From contig CALANA010000091.1 of NCBI GenBank assembly GCA_937925925.1, forward strand, positions 1 through 64,000: a stretch of DNA of 64,000 nucleotides, read 5' to 3'. Source of the DNA: an uncultured Chloroflexales bacterium (GTDB taxonomy: Bacteria; Chloroflexota; Chloroflexia; Chloroflexales; Chloroflexaceae). Position numbers and translations under genes: made by a program. The notes beneath the pieces were generated by a model. That model was given only the letters and a program-made list of their open reading frames with translations. It was not told the DNA's origin and did not search any database. Numbering within the stretch: position 1 is the stretch's first letter; each line of letters starts with the position of its first letter. Below are positions 40,966 to 50,347 of this stretch, piece by piece.

Positions 40966-43900
40966 TTAACGCTGTATGAGTGGGAGATACACAAAACTCC
41001 CTTTGGTAATGCGTACTTGAGCGGTATCCAGCGATGTATCAAGACTGGCCGGGCTAGAATTGACGACAACCACTTTATTGGTAACGATCTCGTCGTCCTC
41101 ACCATCAACGGCCCGCACACGGAAGCGGAGCAACCGCACCCCAGGAACCAGTTGTTCATCCTCATTGGTTTCCGCCCTGGGCACCCGCAAGTCGTTCCAG
41201 GTCAATCGGTTGCCATCCTGAATGGGATTGGCCGTATCGCCTACCGGTGCCACAAAAGTCAGGTTGGGCGGTAACTGATCCTCAATAGACACCGTTAGCT
41301 CGGACGTTTCCGTGTTCACGATTGAGATCTGATACACAAACTCCTCTCCAACCGCAACCTGCTCCCGGTCAGCCATCTTCGCCAGCGCCGATTGGGGTGG
41401 ACACATGCGGATAGTCGGATCGAGTACGCCGTCTTTGAGCGGGATGGCACCATTCGGGCTGGTGGTGGTTACTTTTGTTGGCAGATCATGCCAGACCTGC
41501 CCGACTTCCAGTTCACTTTCTAACACAACCAGCGCCGAGGTTTCATCAGCTCTTTTAGCCGGAACCGTTAGATTTTGCCAGACTGCCAGTGTGTCACCGT
41601 TCTCAGCCTGGCGTAGGGTTGGAGCGGGCGTAGTCCCCATAGGGCGTACAAATTTCAGACCAAGCGGCAACGTGACCGTCACAGTGGTGCTTTCATAGCT
41701 GATGTCATTGGTGTTGACCAATGAAAGTTGATAGACCGGTCGATCACCGGGAGTGGCACACGTATCGGCATTCAGCAACTTGGGTTCAGCCGTATGTAGC
41801 GGTTCGACGTTGACATCAACATAGGCAAAGCTTATTTCCGCACCCTGGAAGTTACTACAGATACCGTTACCAGGGCCCCCCCGTGGGATAGCTTCCAGCA
41901 AATCTGGCGCAGTTGCCATCAGCCAGTTACGGTTATAACGCTCAAGGTCGTTGGAGTCACATGCCTGTACCGCCTGCACGGGTTTGCGCAAACTCAAGAC
42001 CGTATTGCCGGTGCGAGCCACAAAGACGATACTGGCGGTACGGTTGGCCTGGATCGAAGGGATGACCCATGTCAACTGGATCCGCTCATCTTCGAGTTGC
42101 TCTTGCTGCGGAAGATTTGTTACGTCACCGCTGCCAACCATACTGGCAAAGGTAAAGCCGGGTGGCAGAATATCGATCACTGTCACGTTGTTAATCGCAG
42201 CGGCACGATTGTTATTCTTAACCTCCAACGTATAGGTGATCCGATCTTGCAAGCTGGCACGTTCGCGGTCAACCTTCTTCGAGTATTCAATGCGATTCGT
42301 GCCACAGTTGAGTTGCACGATACCTTCCGCGGGGGGAATTCGGCGTACAATGTAGGTGTCGCGCCCGCTCTTAAAGCGAAACATCAGTTCGTTGACATAT
42401 TTCGCCGTCTTACATTCATTGGGCAACCGGGTGACAATCACGGCCTCCAGGCTATCGCCAGGTGCGACGCGTTTCAGTGGCCACTCTAGTACGTTGTCTT
42501 CCTTCAGCTCTGGCTGTGCATAGCCACTGTCTTGCTTGACATACACGAAACTCCCAAGCGGATCGTACAGCCCTACTTCCTGAGGTTCTGAGGACTGGTT
42601 GGTAAGCCTGAGCCTGAACGTGATCGTATCCCCCTGAATGGTTGTCACGCTCTTGTCCGGTATCTTCTCCAGATTGATGTCTGGATTTATCCTGACACAA
42701 ACACTATTACTTGTGATATTAATGCGCTCATCACCGCTACGCGTTTCTACCTTGTTACAGTAATCGACAAATTCAAACCCATCAACGCGCAGTTCGTAAC
42801 GCAGGGTGAGTTTCTCACCACGTGGAACACTAATGTTATTCCAGATAAGATTGCCACCATTTTTATTATCATCAATCGAGTCTGGTTCACGACTGATATC
42901 ATCCAGGGTCGCGCTGCCTCTGACGTAACTGAATTTGGCAGGTAATGATCGATGTGAAGGCAGATTGTCAATTACGGTGACATTATCGGCATCGGCTGAA
43001 CCGTCATTCTTGATCTCGATCAGATACGCATAATTCTGGCCTCTTGTCACGAATAACTCGCCACTCTCAGAGAATTTTCCAACGCTCAAACGTGGTACGA
43101 GATTCACGCGCCCGTTGACCGTTTTGGCGCATGCCAGTGGTACCGCAGAAGTACCAGCAACCACCTGTCCTACACCAGTACCGCGTGCTATGGTTCGATT
43201 GTAATCACCAATCACCCGTAAGGAGAAGGTCGCCTCCGTCGGAGCGGTGATCGTTCCAGGAGGAATATTCAGGTTCCAGCGGATCTCGCCGCCCGGTTGA
43301 GCCGCTGAAGATGGTGCCTGGGCCGGATTAGGTGTGGCCGAATTAGGAACATAGAACGCATTCGACTGAATTGTAAAAATCAGTTGTGAACCTGAAATCG
43401 GTTTATCATAGAAATTTTGTACAACAATCGTCAACGAGGCTTCATTGCCATAAACCGTAGAGCGTGGTTCGGCCGTAATTGACTTGATTTCGAGTGGGTT
43501 GATAACCACAATATCAACCCGTTTACCCTTGACGTCATAGCGCTCATTTGCGTTCTTGAATGGCATTTGATCGCTGGTAACGCTGTAGTTCTGATTGCGA
43601 ATGAGTCCACAATCGACGCTCACGTTGAGCTTTCGGAACCGGACGCGGAACTGCTGCGCATTATTCGGTTGCAGTGGCCCGGCAATGCGCCAGGTCAGTG
43701 TGCCTTTCTGCGTATTCACCTCGGGATTACCATCGCCGTCGGCAGGTACATATTCGCTCCCAGCCGGAATGGTATCAACCAGAACGATGTTGGTGGCTGT
43801 ACGCGCATCTGCCCGAATCTGTCCATCGATCACATCGCCTGGCCCGCTAGCATTGCCCATGGTGATGATAAAATCACCGGTATCAAGCGGGTAGATTCTT

Positions 43901-44700
43901 GCCGGTGTTTCGGGTGCCCGTTCCTTTGCCAGATAGAAGATCGGGCCAACAACCAGCGCATTCGCGGTATTTTCACTGATAACCCGGTTGTTGATAAGTA
44001 GTTGTCCCGATCCAGCCGGGCGAACCGGCTCTTTGCCCGACTCGGAGTAGGCCTCGGGCATTGTGCGCAGGCGTACCGAGAAACGCCCACTCTGGTTGGG
44101 AGGCAGATCACCAATACGGTATTCGTAGTTTCTAATCTTCTCGACCGTTGGGCCACTACTGGAGGCGACATTGCATTCATTGTCGCAGTATTGCCAGTTG
44201 CCCTTTCTGGCGATTGGATTGAAGCGCGACCATGTCGCACGTACAACCACATTAGATGCCGTCTGTGAGCCGGTGTTGGTATACACATAAGTGTAAGTAA
44301 TCTGACCATTGTCTGTGCCCAGATTTTCGCTGCGAATCTGATCGGGTGTCACCAGTACACTGAGTTGTACAACACCCTGGACGTTGCGGGTTATCGGGAA
44401 ATCGTCGATTAAACCAGTTTCGCTTTCGGTTGTGTCGGTCAAACCTGGCTCGGTTTCGTGTTCGGTGGGCGTTGCGGTTATGATCGGTGTTGTTTCGGTG
44501 GGGGGAGGTACGATCAGCGTGACGCCGGTTTCATCCTCTGAATCAGGGAAGGCGTCCGGGTCAACAATTTTGAACTCGGGCGTTGGTGTGGGATCCTGAG
44601 CGGTCGTAGTAAAAGGTACCAGGGCCATCAACATAAACAGCAGGGTCAACAAGGTAATCCGACGATACCAGTGACCAGCCTGACCAGATGATGCTTTCAC
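40966..44700 (-). CDS. Large secreted multi-DUF11 surface protein
   Basis: 1244 residues. A signal peptide (ITLLTLLFMLMALVPFTTTAQ) is followed by a Thr/Pro/Glu-rich segment to about 110. About eight tandem beta-sandwich modules of the DUF11 (conserved repeat) type then run to about 1220. Diagnostic phrases recur: ITYTYVYTNTGSQTASNVVV, YAYLIEIKNDGSADADNVTVIDNLP, ITYTLEVKNNNRAAAINNVTVIDILPPGFTF, FVYQISIVNTE. Each is followed by a TWRIAG/LTWVIP/LTWNDL strand. The C-terminus ends FVYLPLIQR, with no LPXTG and no transmembrane anchor. AGGAG 7 bp before the ATG supports the start. Likely a structural or adhesive cell-surface protein; the ligand is unknown. Monocistronic. Confidence 0.85.
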   Translation of the reverse strand: MKASSGQAGHWYRRITLLTLLFMLMALVPFTTTAQDPTPTPEFKIVDPDAFPDSEDETGVTLIVPPPTETTPIITATPTEHETEPGLTDTTESETGLIDDFPITRNVQGVVQLSVLVTPDQIRSENLGTDNGQITYTYVYTNTGSQTASNVVVRATWSRFNPIARKGNWQYCDNECNVASSSGPTVEKIRNYEYRIGDLPPNQSGRFSVRLRTMPEAYSESGKEPVRPAGSGQLLINNRVISENTANALVVGPIFYLAKERAPETPARIYPLDTGDFIITMGNASGPGDVIDGQIRADARTATNIVLVDTIPAGSEYVPADGDGNPEVNTQKGTLTWRIAGPLQPNNAQQFRVRFRKLNVSVDCGLIRNQNYSVTSDQMPFKNANERYDVKGKRVDIVVINPLEIKSITAEPRSTVYGNEASLTIVVQNFYDKPISGSQLIFTIQSNAFYVPNSATPNPAQAPSSAAQPGGEIRWNLNIPPGTITAPTEATFSLRVIGDYNRTIARGTGVGQVVAGTSAVPLACAKTVNGRVNLVPRLSVGKFSESGELFVTRGQNYAYLIEIKNDGSADADNVTVIDNLPSHRSLPAKFSYVRGSATLDDISREPDSIDDNKNGGNLIWNNISVPRGEKLTLRYELRVDGFEFVDYCNKVETRSGDERINITSNSVCVRINPDINLEKIPDKSVTTIQGDTITFRLRLTNQSSEPQEVGLYDPLGSFVYVKQDSGYAQPELKEDNVLEWPLKRVAPGDSLEAVIVTRLPNECKTAKYVNELMFRFKSGRDTYIVRRIPPAEGIVQLNCGTNRIEYSKKVDRERASLQDRITYTLEVKNNNRAAAINNVTVIDILPPGFTFASMVGSGDVTNLPQQEQLEDERIQLTWVIPSIQANRTASIVFVARTGNTVLSLRKPVQAVQACDSNDLERYNRNWLMATAPDLLEAIPRGGPGNGICSNFQGAEISFAYVDVNVEPLHTAEPKLLNADTCATPGDRPVYQLSLVNTNDISYESTTVTVTLPLGLKFVRPMGTTPAPTLRQAENGDTLAVWQNLTVPAKRADETSALVVLESELEVGQVWHDLPTKVTTTSPNGAIPLKDGVLDPTIRMCPPQSALAKMADREQVAVGEEFVYQISIVNTETSELTVSIEDQLPPNLTFVAPVGDTANPIQDGNRLTWNDLRVPRAETNEDEQLVPGVRLLRFRVRAVDGEDDEIVTNKVVVVNSSPASLDTSLDTAQVRITKGSFVYLPLIQR

Positions 44701-44723
44701 AATACAATCTCCTCATTACGCAA

Positions 44724-44843
44724 TGATTAATGCGAGACTTTTATTCAGGTAGTTATGAAGACTGACGTTCAGGTTTGGGCCTGGAAGCGCTCCGTCCTGA
44801 CTGAAGCCTGGATTCCCGTTCACAATTGAAATAGGATTGCTAT
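44724..44843. repeat. Family C element
   Basis: Ends in CACAATTGAAATAGGATTGCTATA. Contains GAAGACTGACGTTCAGGTTTGGGCCTGG and CCTGACTGAAGCCTGGATTCCCGTTCAC. It lies just upstream of the DUF11 protein gene. 44844-45111 has no supportable feature. Confidence 0.6.
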
Positions 44844-45111
44844 AGGTATTATGGAAACTGGGAAGATCTGCTTCTTGATCACAATACTTGCTGACAGTTC
44901 TGATCACCAGGCTCGATTGCGTGATCGTCATTATCCTGTGTGATTATTGTCATAACCTTTAACCTGATTTAAGTATCTCATACTGACTATAGCATCTCGT
45001 CTTACATATGTGAATAGGAGAAAAGGACTAAATTTACACGAGGAACACGGTCGCTTATACAGCCGCTCGTCCCACGGGCGCATCAGAGGAGGCCCTAGTC
45101 CCAGCCCCGAT

Positions 45112-46173
45112 CTAGCGTCCTGCTTCTCTTTCACGCTCAATAGGGACACGATGGTGATTATTCAGTTCTTCGCGCACCACATAGATCGGCTTCTGCTGTG
45201 TTTCATAGTATGTACGTACCACCAGTTCACCAATTAAACCCATGCTAATAAACTGTACCCCAAGAATGAGCAGCAGCGTGCCGAGCAGCAGCAGGGGCCG
45301 ATCCGCCAGGCTCGCGCCCGTGATAAATTTCAGTAGCACCAGGTAGGTGTTAATCACGACTCCCAACAGCATCGACAGCAATCCGAATAACCCGAAGATC
45401 TGCATCGGGCGTGTTGCATAGCTCAACAAAAAGCGTACGGTCAACAGATCAAGCAAGACGCGGATGGTACGACTAATCCCATATTTTGAGGTTCCAAACT
45501 GACGTGGCGCATGCTGGACGGGTAGTTCGGTTACCGCCACTCCCTGCCAGCTTGCGATGGCGGGAATGAAGCGGTGAAGCTCGCCATACAGTTGAATATT
45601 GCGCAACACATCGGCGCGGTAGGCCTTCAGTGAACAACCATAGTCGCGCAGGTGAACTCCCGTGACGATCGAGATCAGGCGGTTGGCAATCTGGGAGGGT
45701 AGTCGGCGGCTCCAGAACGGATCCTGGCGTCGTTCGCGCCAGCCGCTTACTACATCGTAGCCTTCATCCAGTTTGTTGAGCAAACGGCCAATATCAGCCG
45801 GGTCGTTTTGCAGATCGGCATCAATCGTGATTACTACCTCGCCACGCACGCGCTCAAAGCCAGCAGCGAAGGCGGGTGTCTGGCCGAAATTACGCCGAAA
45901 GCGGATCACGCGTAAGCGAGAATCGACCAGTGCCAGGTCGCGCAACAGGCTAAAGCTACGATCTTTACTCCCGTCATCAACAGCAATAATTTCGTAGCTA
46001 TACCCTAGTTGATCCAGTTCTGTCGTTAGCCGGGTATAAAGTGTTGGAATGCTCTCCTCTTCGTTGTAAATTGGGACAACAATCGAGAGATAGGGTGCAG
46101 CATCAACGCCATTGCCCATCGACTGGAGGCTGGCGGTGTTGTACATCGGGTTGTGAGGGACGGTTTGTTCCAT
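45112..46173 (-). CDS. Polyprenyl-phosphate glycosyltransferase (GtrB/DPM1-like, GT2)
   Basis: 353 residues; CAAGGAGTACCC precedes the ATG. The GT-A domain is typical of dolichol/undecaprenyl-phosphate mannose or glucose synthases: LSIVVPIYNEEESIPTLY, YEIIAVDDGSKDRSF, RVIRFRRNFGQTPAFAAGF, VITIDADLQNDPADI (DAD), VSGWRERRQDP, DYGCSLKAYRADVL. Two C-terminal helices (about 255-280 and 295-320) anchor it, as in GtrB. It should make a polyprenyl-phosphate sugar used as donor by membrane glycosyltransferases such as the GT39-like proteins at 50348-54597; that link is inferred. Monocistronic. Confidence 0.9.
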   Translation of the reverse strand: MEQTVPHNPMYNTASLQSMGNGVDAAPYLSIVVPIYNEEESIPTLYTRLTTELDQLGYSYEIIAVDDGSKDRSFSLLRDLALVDSRLRVIRFRRNFGQTPAFAAGFERVRGEVVITIDADLQNDPADIGRLLNKLDEGYDVVSGWRERRQDPFWSRRLPSQIANRLISIVTGVHLRDYGCSLKAYRADVLRNIQLYGELHRFIPAIASWQGVAVTELPVQHAPRQFGTSKYGISRTIRVLLDLLTVRFLLSYATRPMQIFGLFGLLSMLLGVVINTYLVLLKFITGASLADRPLLLLGTLLLILGVQFISMGLIGELVVRTYYETQQKPIYVVREELNNHHRVPIEREREAGR

Positions 46174-46274
46174 GGGTACTCCTTGCCGGTTATGCTACAA
46201 CCGGCACTATGACCGTTCGTCTGTCCCCTATTGTAACCGAATACGTACTTGAGCTTGCTGCCTGACTCTGACGA

Positions 46275-46879
46275 ATACCAATTTGACGTAAACATTCTGC
46301 ATCCGTTGGTTCGTCTGACGTTAGTACCAGAGGGCCTACCTACCGCCATACGGTGTCTGGCATCCTGCGTGGAGGCGTCGCCGGCGCGAAAGGCCTCCTG
46401 CGCGGCGCGAAAGGCCTCCTGCGCGGCGTGCATGACATCCTGCGCGAAGCGACTGGCATCCTGCGCGAAGCGAAGGATCTCATCCCATCCGCAGGCAAGC
46501 TGCTTCGCTGCGAAGATGCTTCGCTGCGCTCAGCATGACAACGCGCTGCGCTCAGCATGACAAAGCGCGGCGACGATGCGTCGCTCCGCAAGATGCTGCG
46601 CTGCGAAGATGCTTCGCTGCGCTCAGCATGACAAAGCGCTTCGCTCAGCATGACACAACCTGGGAGCTATTTCCGTCATTGTGTACTAGTGCCTACGCCA
46701 ACGTGCCTGCCCCTGGAACGAGCTGGCGCGGGGCGGAGGGGCGTGGCATGCAACGTCTCTCCGCCACCCCCCGCAGGAACATGACCCCGGGGGCCTGCGA
46801 TCCCCGCCCCCGCCGCGACGCAGGTGCGTGGACGGACGCAGGGCACGCACATGTGGAAGGGTCACGTCGAAACGGTATA
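46275..46879. repeat. Family G element interrupted by a family F array
   Basis: Left end ATACCAATTTGACG..CATTCTGCATCCGTTGGTTCG (46275-46315) and right part CCCCTGGAACGAGCTGGCGCGGGGCGG ... GGAAGGGTCACGTCGAAACGGTAT (46706-46879) together match the element at 3388-3668. The family F array interrupts it between about 46325 and 46690. Confidence 0.6.
46325..46690. repeat. Family F array (GTCATGCTGAGCG repeats), inverse orientation
   Basis: Imperfect tandem GCGCGAAAGGCCTCCTGC, CATCCTGCGCGAAGCGAC and GAAGATGCTTCGCTGCGCTCAGCATGACAA units. Its right end (CTGGGAGCTATTTCCGTCATTGTGTACTAG) is the complement of the left end of the array at 62667, so the two are copies of one element in opposite orientations. 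Confidence 0.7.
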
Positions 46880-47000
46880 GCGTGTTTTTCTGCCCGTGCC
46901 TTGTCTCCAATGAGCTGTGACGTTCGAACCGCTGTATAGGCGCTGGTACTACATGATGTATGTGCTGGTATACAAAGCTTGCATACCAGTTACTATAGCC

Positions 47001-48233
47001 CTATTGTCCAGGTATGGTTGAGACACAACGGCGATGCTGATTGTACGACTTGACATAATAATAGGCCTGCTCAACACCAGGCACCAGCCGTTCCCAACGA
47101 AACGCATTCACGGCGATACGTGCGGTAGCCCCCAGACGCACCCGCAGATCGGCATACTCTAACAGCAACAGCGTGGCACGGGCCAGTGCAGCCGCATCGC
47201 CTGGTGCGACAAGCAGACCACTGTGTTGATGTTCGATGTATTCGCTCACCTGTCCCACCTGTCCGGCCACGATGGGCAAACCAGCGGCCATAAGTTCAAG
47301 CAGTTTGACCGAACAGCGCGCGCGGTTGATCAGCGTATCGTTTAATGGCACGAGGGCAATGTCTGCGGTAGCAAGTAAGGCAGGAATTGCGGCTGGCTCA
47401 ATCCAGCCACGATAGTCAATCGCGCTGGCAATACCAGCGCGGGCAGCGAGTCGCAGCATATCATGTTCCTCGCCGCGCTCGCCGCGCCCGATCACGAGCA
47501 AGCGAGTGGTAGGATAGTGGATGATGATCGCGGCCAGGGCGATGATCAGATCGGATACGTTAAATTCCCAGAAGCGCGTATAGAGCAGCAGCGTTGGCCC
47601 CGCATGCTCCCGTCTGACTGTGGATGTTGGCAGTGATGCTGCACCAATACCGTTGGGCAGATAGAAGACGCGCTCCGGGGGCACGCCTGCACCCCAGACC
47701 TGTGTCTCCAGTGTACGACTGGCAACGGTAACGGCCTGGGCACGGCGCGGCAGATCTCGTTCTTGCCAGGCAAAGAGTTGTTTTGCCAGGCGTGGATAGG
47801 GTAATACATCATTCCACCCACCCTGGCCTTCCCAGTCGTCGGTATCGACCACCAGCGGTAATCTTGGATGGGTGATGCGAGCCAGCAGTGCCGTTAGACC
47901 GCTGTAGCCTTTGGGTTTAAAGAGGTGTAACACATCGGGGCGTATAGCCAGCGCCTGCTGTAACAGGGTAACGATCCACTGCAGTGTCCCTGTTGTTCCA
48001 GGTAACACCGGGAGGTCAAGGTGGGTAACCGGTACGCCCGCGTAGACCGTGCGTTGACCGGCGTCCTGTGGATTATGCACCGGCGGAGCGGTGATCGTCA
48101 CCGTATGGCCGCGTTCTACCAATGCCTGCGCCAGCGGCAGCATACGTGCGGACAGCGTGCCTTTCGGCCGAATACCAAAGGGGGCCAGCATCGCAATTCG
48201 CAACGGCGGATGTTGCAAGCTCTGAATGGTCAA
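47001..48233 (-). CDS. GT4-type glycosyltransferase
   Basis: 410 residues from a TTG at 48233 (AGGTG 6 bp upstream); the family usually begins near RIAMLAPFGIRPKGT, so a start at the ATG 48191 is possible. Motifs: PKGTLSARMLPLAQALVERGHTV, DVLHLFKPKGYSGL, LVVDTDDWEGQGGWND, LYTRFWEFNVSDLIIAL (donor domain), VIGRGERGEE, IDYRGWIEPAAIPALLATADIALVPLNDTLINRARCSVKLLELMAAGLPIVAGQVGQVSEYI. The EGFG loop is replaced by NDTLINRARCSVKLLELMA, a known GT4 variant. Stands alone; substrate unknown. Confidence 0.82.
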   Translation of the reverse strand: MTIQSLQHPPLRIAMLAPFGIRPKGTLSARMLPLAQALVERGHTVTITAPPVHNPQDAGQRTVYAGVPVTHLDLPVLPGTTGTLQWIVTLLQQALAIRPDVLHLFKPKGYSGLTALLARITHPRLPLVVDTDDWEGQGGWNDVLPYPRLAKQLFAWQERDLPRRAQAVTVASRTLETQVWGAGVPPERVFYLPNGIGAASLPTSTVRREHAGPTLLLYTRFWEFNVSDLIIALAAIIIHYPTTRLLVIGRGERGEEHDMLRLAARAGIASAIDYRGWIEPAAIPALLATADIALVPLNDTLINRARCSVKLLELMAAGLPIVAGQVGQVSEYIEHQHSGLLVAPGDAAALARATLLLLEYADLRVRLGATARIAVNAFRWERLVPGVEQAYYYVKSYNQHRRCVSTIPGQ

Positions 48234-48320
48234 GCAGCACCTGCTACACTGGTTTAATGCCGGAGACAGGGATGTACATACTCCCTTTTGACATAATCTG
48301 AGGTGGTTTCACGTTGGTAT

Positions 48321-48370
48321 GTTCAAACGTTCATAACGTTATAATGTGATGAACGTTTGAACGTTTGAAT
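48321..48370. repeat. Octamer-based 14-bp inverted repeat
   Basis: GTTCAAACGTTCAT (48321-48334) and its perfect complement (48349-48362), followed by GTTTGAAT in register. Units match the GTTNGAAC octamer of the arrays at 9559 and 10918. It lies just after the stop of the ferredoxin-NADP reductase gene (minus strand) and may act as a terminator, but there is no clear T-run. Confidence 0.6.
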
Positions 48371-48371
48371 C

Positions 48372-49775
48372 CTAAAGTCTGTTCTGCTTGATTACAGTGA
48401 GCATCTCGGGCACACTGGTTACTTTTATGCGTGGGCGTCCCTGCTCAGCTCCACACTTGACCTCATATGCATCGAGAACCTTCCAATCGTCATAGGTAAC
48501 GTAGTCAACACCCCGTTCCCGCAGCAGTTGTTCCACCCGTTTCGGATCACGGTTGGCATCAGCTATCGGGGTGATCGTTGGTAGATCCTCAAGCATAGCC
48601 GCTACCGTTGCCACCGCATCAGGCTTGTTGGTGCCAATGACGCCCGAAGGCCCGCGCTTGGCCCATCCTACCACATACTCGCCACCGACCGGCTCGCCAT
48701 CCACTGCGTTGGTCACACGCCCGGCCACATTGGCAATCGTATAGGTGTATTCATCGAACGGCACACCTTTGAGCGGTACACTGCGATAGCCAACGGAACG
48801 TAGCACTAGACCAGCCGGAATTGTCTCGAACTCGCCTGTCCCCTGGGCACGCACGCTGCCATTGTGCTGGAGTACCAGGCGATTCCGCTCAACGCGCACG
48901 GCGACCACTCGGCCCTGTTCGCCGATGATCTCCACTGGTGAAGTCAGAAAGCGCATATGGATGGTGCGTGGCGCCGACTGGTGGCCGCGGGTAGCATAGC
49001 TGCGCAAAATCTCAACATTTTTGGTAGCAATCTTGTTGTCAGCCAGAGCTGCGGCGCTATGTTGATCCAGTTCAAGATCGGCAGGATCGACAATAATGGC
49101 GACGCCCGCAAGCTCACCAAATTCCTTGATTTCTGCATTAGTGAAGGCCGCCTGGGCTGGCCCGCGCCGTCCAAGAACCACAACTTCACGCACATTACTG
49201 GTGCGTAGTCTGGCGAGCGCGGTATCGGCAATATCGGTTTTTGCCAGTTCATCGGGATCAGAAACAAGAATGCGGGTCACATCCATTGCCACGTTGCCAT
49301 TACCCACCACAATTGCGCGCTCGTGTGTGAGATCAAACTCAAGATCACGATAATCAGGATGCCCATTGTACCAACCTACAAAAGCCGTCGCCGGGTAACT
49401 GCCGGCAAGATCCTCGCCTGGAATGCCCATTTTGCGATCACTCTGGGCACCGACTGCATAGATAATCTGATCGTAGAGTTGTTTGACATCTTCGTGTTGA
49501 ATATCTGTGCCGAAGGTGACATTGCCAAAATAGCGTACATGCGGGTTGCTGGCAATCCGGTCGTAGATGCGGGTCACAGACTTGATCGACTGGTGATCTG
49601 GCGCGACACCATCACGTACCAGGCCGAACGGTGTGGGAAAGCGATTAAATATGTCAATAGAACACACAAGATCTGGTTGCTTGAGCAGAGCCTCAGCGGC
49701 ATAGAATGCCGCCGGCCCGGCACCAATAATCGCAACGCGCAGGGGGCGCGTTTCCGTTCCCAAACTCTGGCTCAC
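48372..49775 (-). CDS. Ferredoxin/adrenodoxin-type NADP reductase (FprA-like)
   Basis: 467 residues; GTG start with GGGAGAGGGA upstream. It transfers electrons between NADPH and ferredoxin using FAD. N-terminal FAD site VAIIGAGPAAFYAAEALL; DIFNRFPTPFGLVRDGVAPDHQSIKSV and YAVGAQSDRKMGIPGEDL are characteristic of mitochondrial-type adrenodoxin reductase and mycobacterial FprA. The NADPH site is AIVVGNGNVAMDVTRIL with VVVLGRRGPAQAAFT. The late VVGWAKRGPSGVIGTNKPDA matches the conserved flavin/NADP segment. It could reduce the ferredoxin needed by the sulfite reductase, but nothing here links them directly. Confidence 0.92.
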   Translation of the reverse strand: MSQSLGTETRPLRVAIIGAGPAAFYAAEALLKQPDLVCSIDIFNRFPTPFGLVRDGVAPDHQSIKSVTRIYDRIASNPHVRYFGNVTFGTDIQHEDVKQLYDQIIYAVGAQSDRKMGIPGEDLAGSYPATAFVGWYNGHPDYRDLEFDLTHERAIVVGNGNVAMDVTRILVSDPDELAKTDIADTALARLRTSNVREVVVLGRRGPAQAAFTNAEIKEFGELAGVAIIVDPADLELDQHSAAALADNKIATKNVEILRSYATRGHQSAPRTIHMRFLTSPVEIIGEQGRVVAVRVERNRLVLQHNGSVRAQGTGEFETIPAGLVLRSVGYRSVPLKGVPFDEYTYTIANVAGRVTNAVDGEPVGGEYVVGWAKRGPSGVIGTNKPDAVATVAAMLEDLPTITPIADANRDPKRVEQLLRERGVDYVTYDDWKVLDAYEVKCGAEQGRPRIKVTSVPEMLTVIKQNRL

Positions 49776-50347
49776 GATTCCCTCTCCCTTTCAAGTTCTC
49801 TATCCTGCTGGTGGCGAAATACCTGGATGCGATCTGGATGAACAAAGGGCCACATACGTCGGCAGTGGGGGATGTGAAGCCGTCAGAGTCATTCGGTTGC
49901 TGTCGTTTATCCCCACACCGGGTTATCATGCCCTACACCGGGCCAATACTCGTGCATATTTTGGATAACGATACTGTAGCATGGTGTGTGCAGACTGTCA
50001 AACGATTGTAATGCAACGTATTTGACGCCCTGGAACGTTGTGCATATACTGTTAGCAGTTGATTTGAGCTATCCTCTGTGAGTATGCCATTCACCACTCT
50101 ATGATATACAATCTGGCAGACCAACAATCCCCATCATATGCACGAGATTATGACCGACCAGTCTACCTCTTGCAGCCGGGCCAGGTGGTAGTGGCAAGCA
50201 TGCACAAACGTAAGCAGTGTTCATGGCCAATGACGCGGGTAGGTCAGGGTTCCCAGATAGAGCCGACTGGCCAGTTTGAAGCTGCATTCATTGATACGAA
50301 GGTGGCCCGGTTCTTCGTTATACTGAAACAGGGAGGAAATACAACCA
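49776..50347. other. Divergent intergenic region
   Basis: Lies between a minus-strand reductase and a plus-strand glycosyltransferase, so promoters for both are expected. None is convincing: a TATACT at 50319-50324 lacks a -35 at proper spacing. GGGAGG near 50331-50336 is the ribosome binding site of the gene at 50348. No repeat family was recognised here, unusual for this window. Confidence 0.35.
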
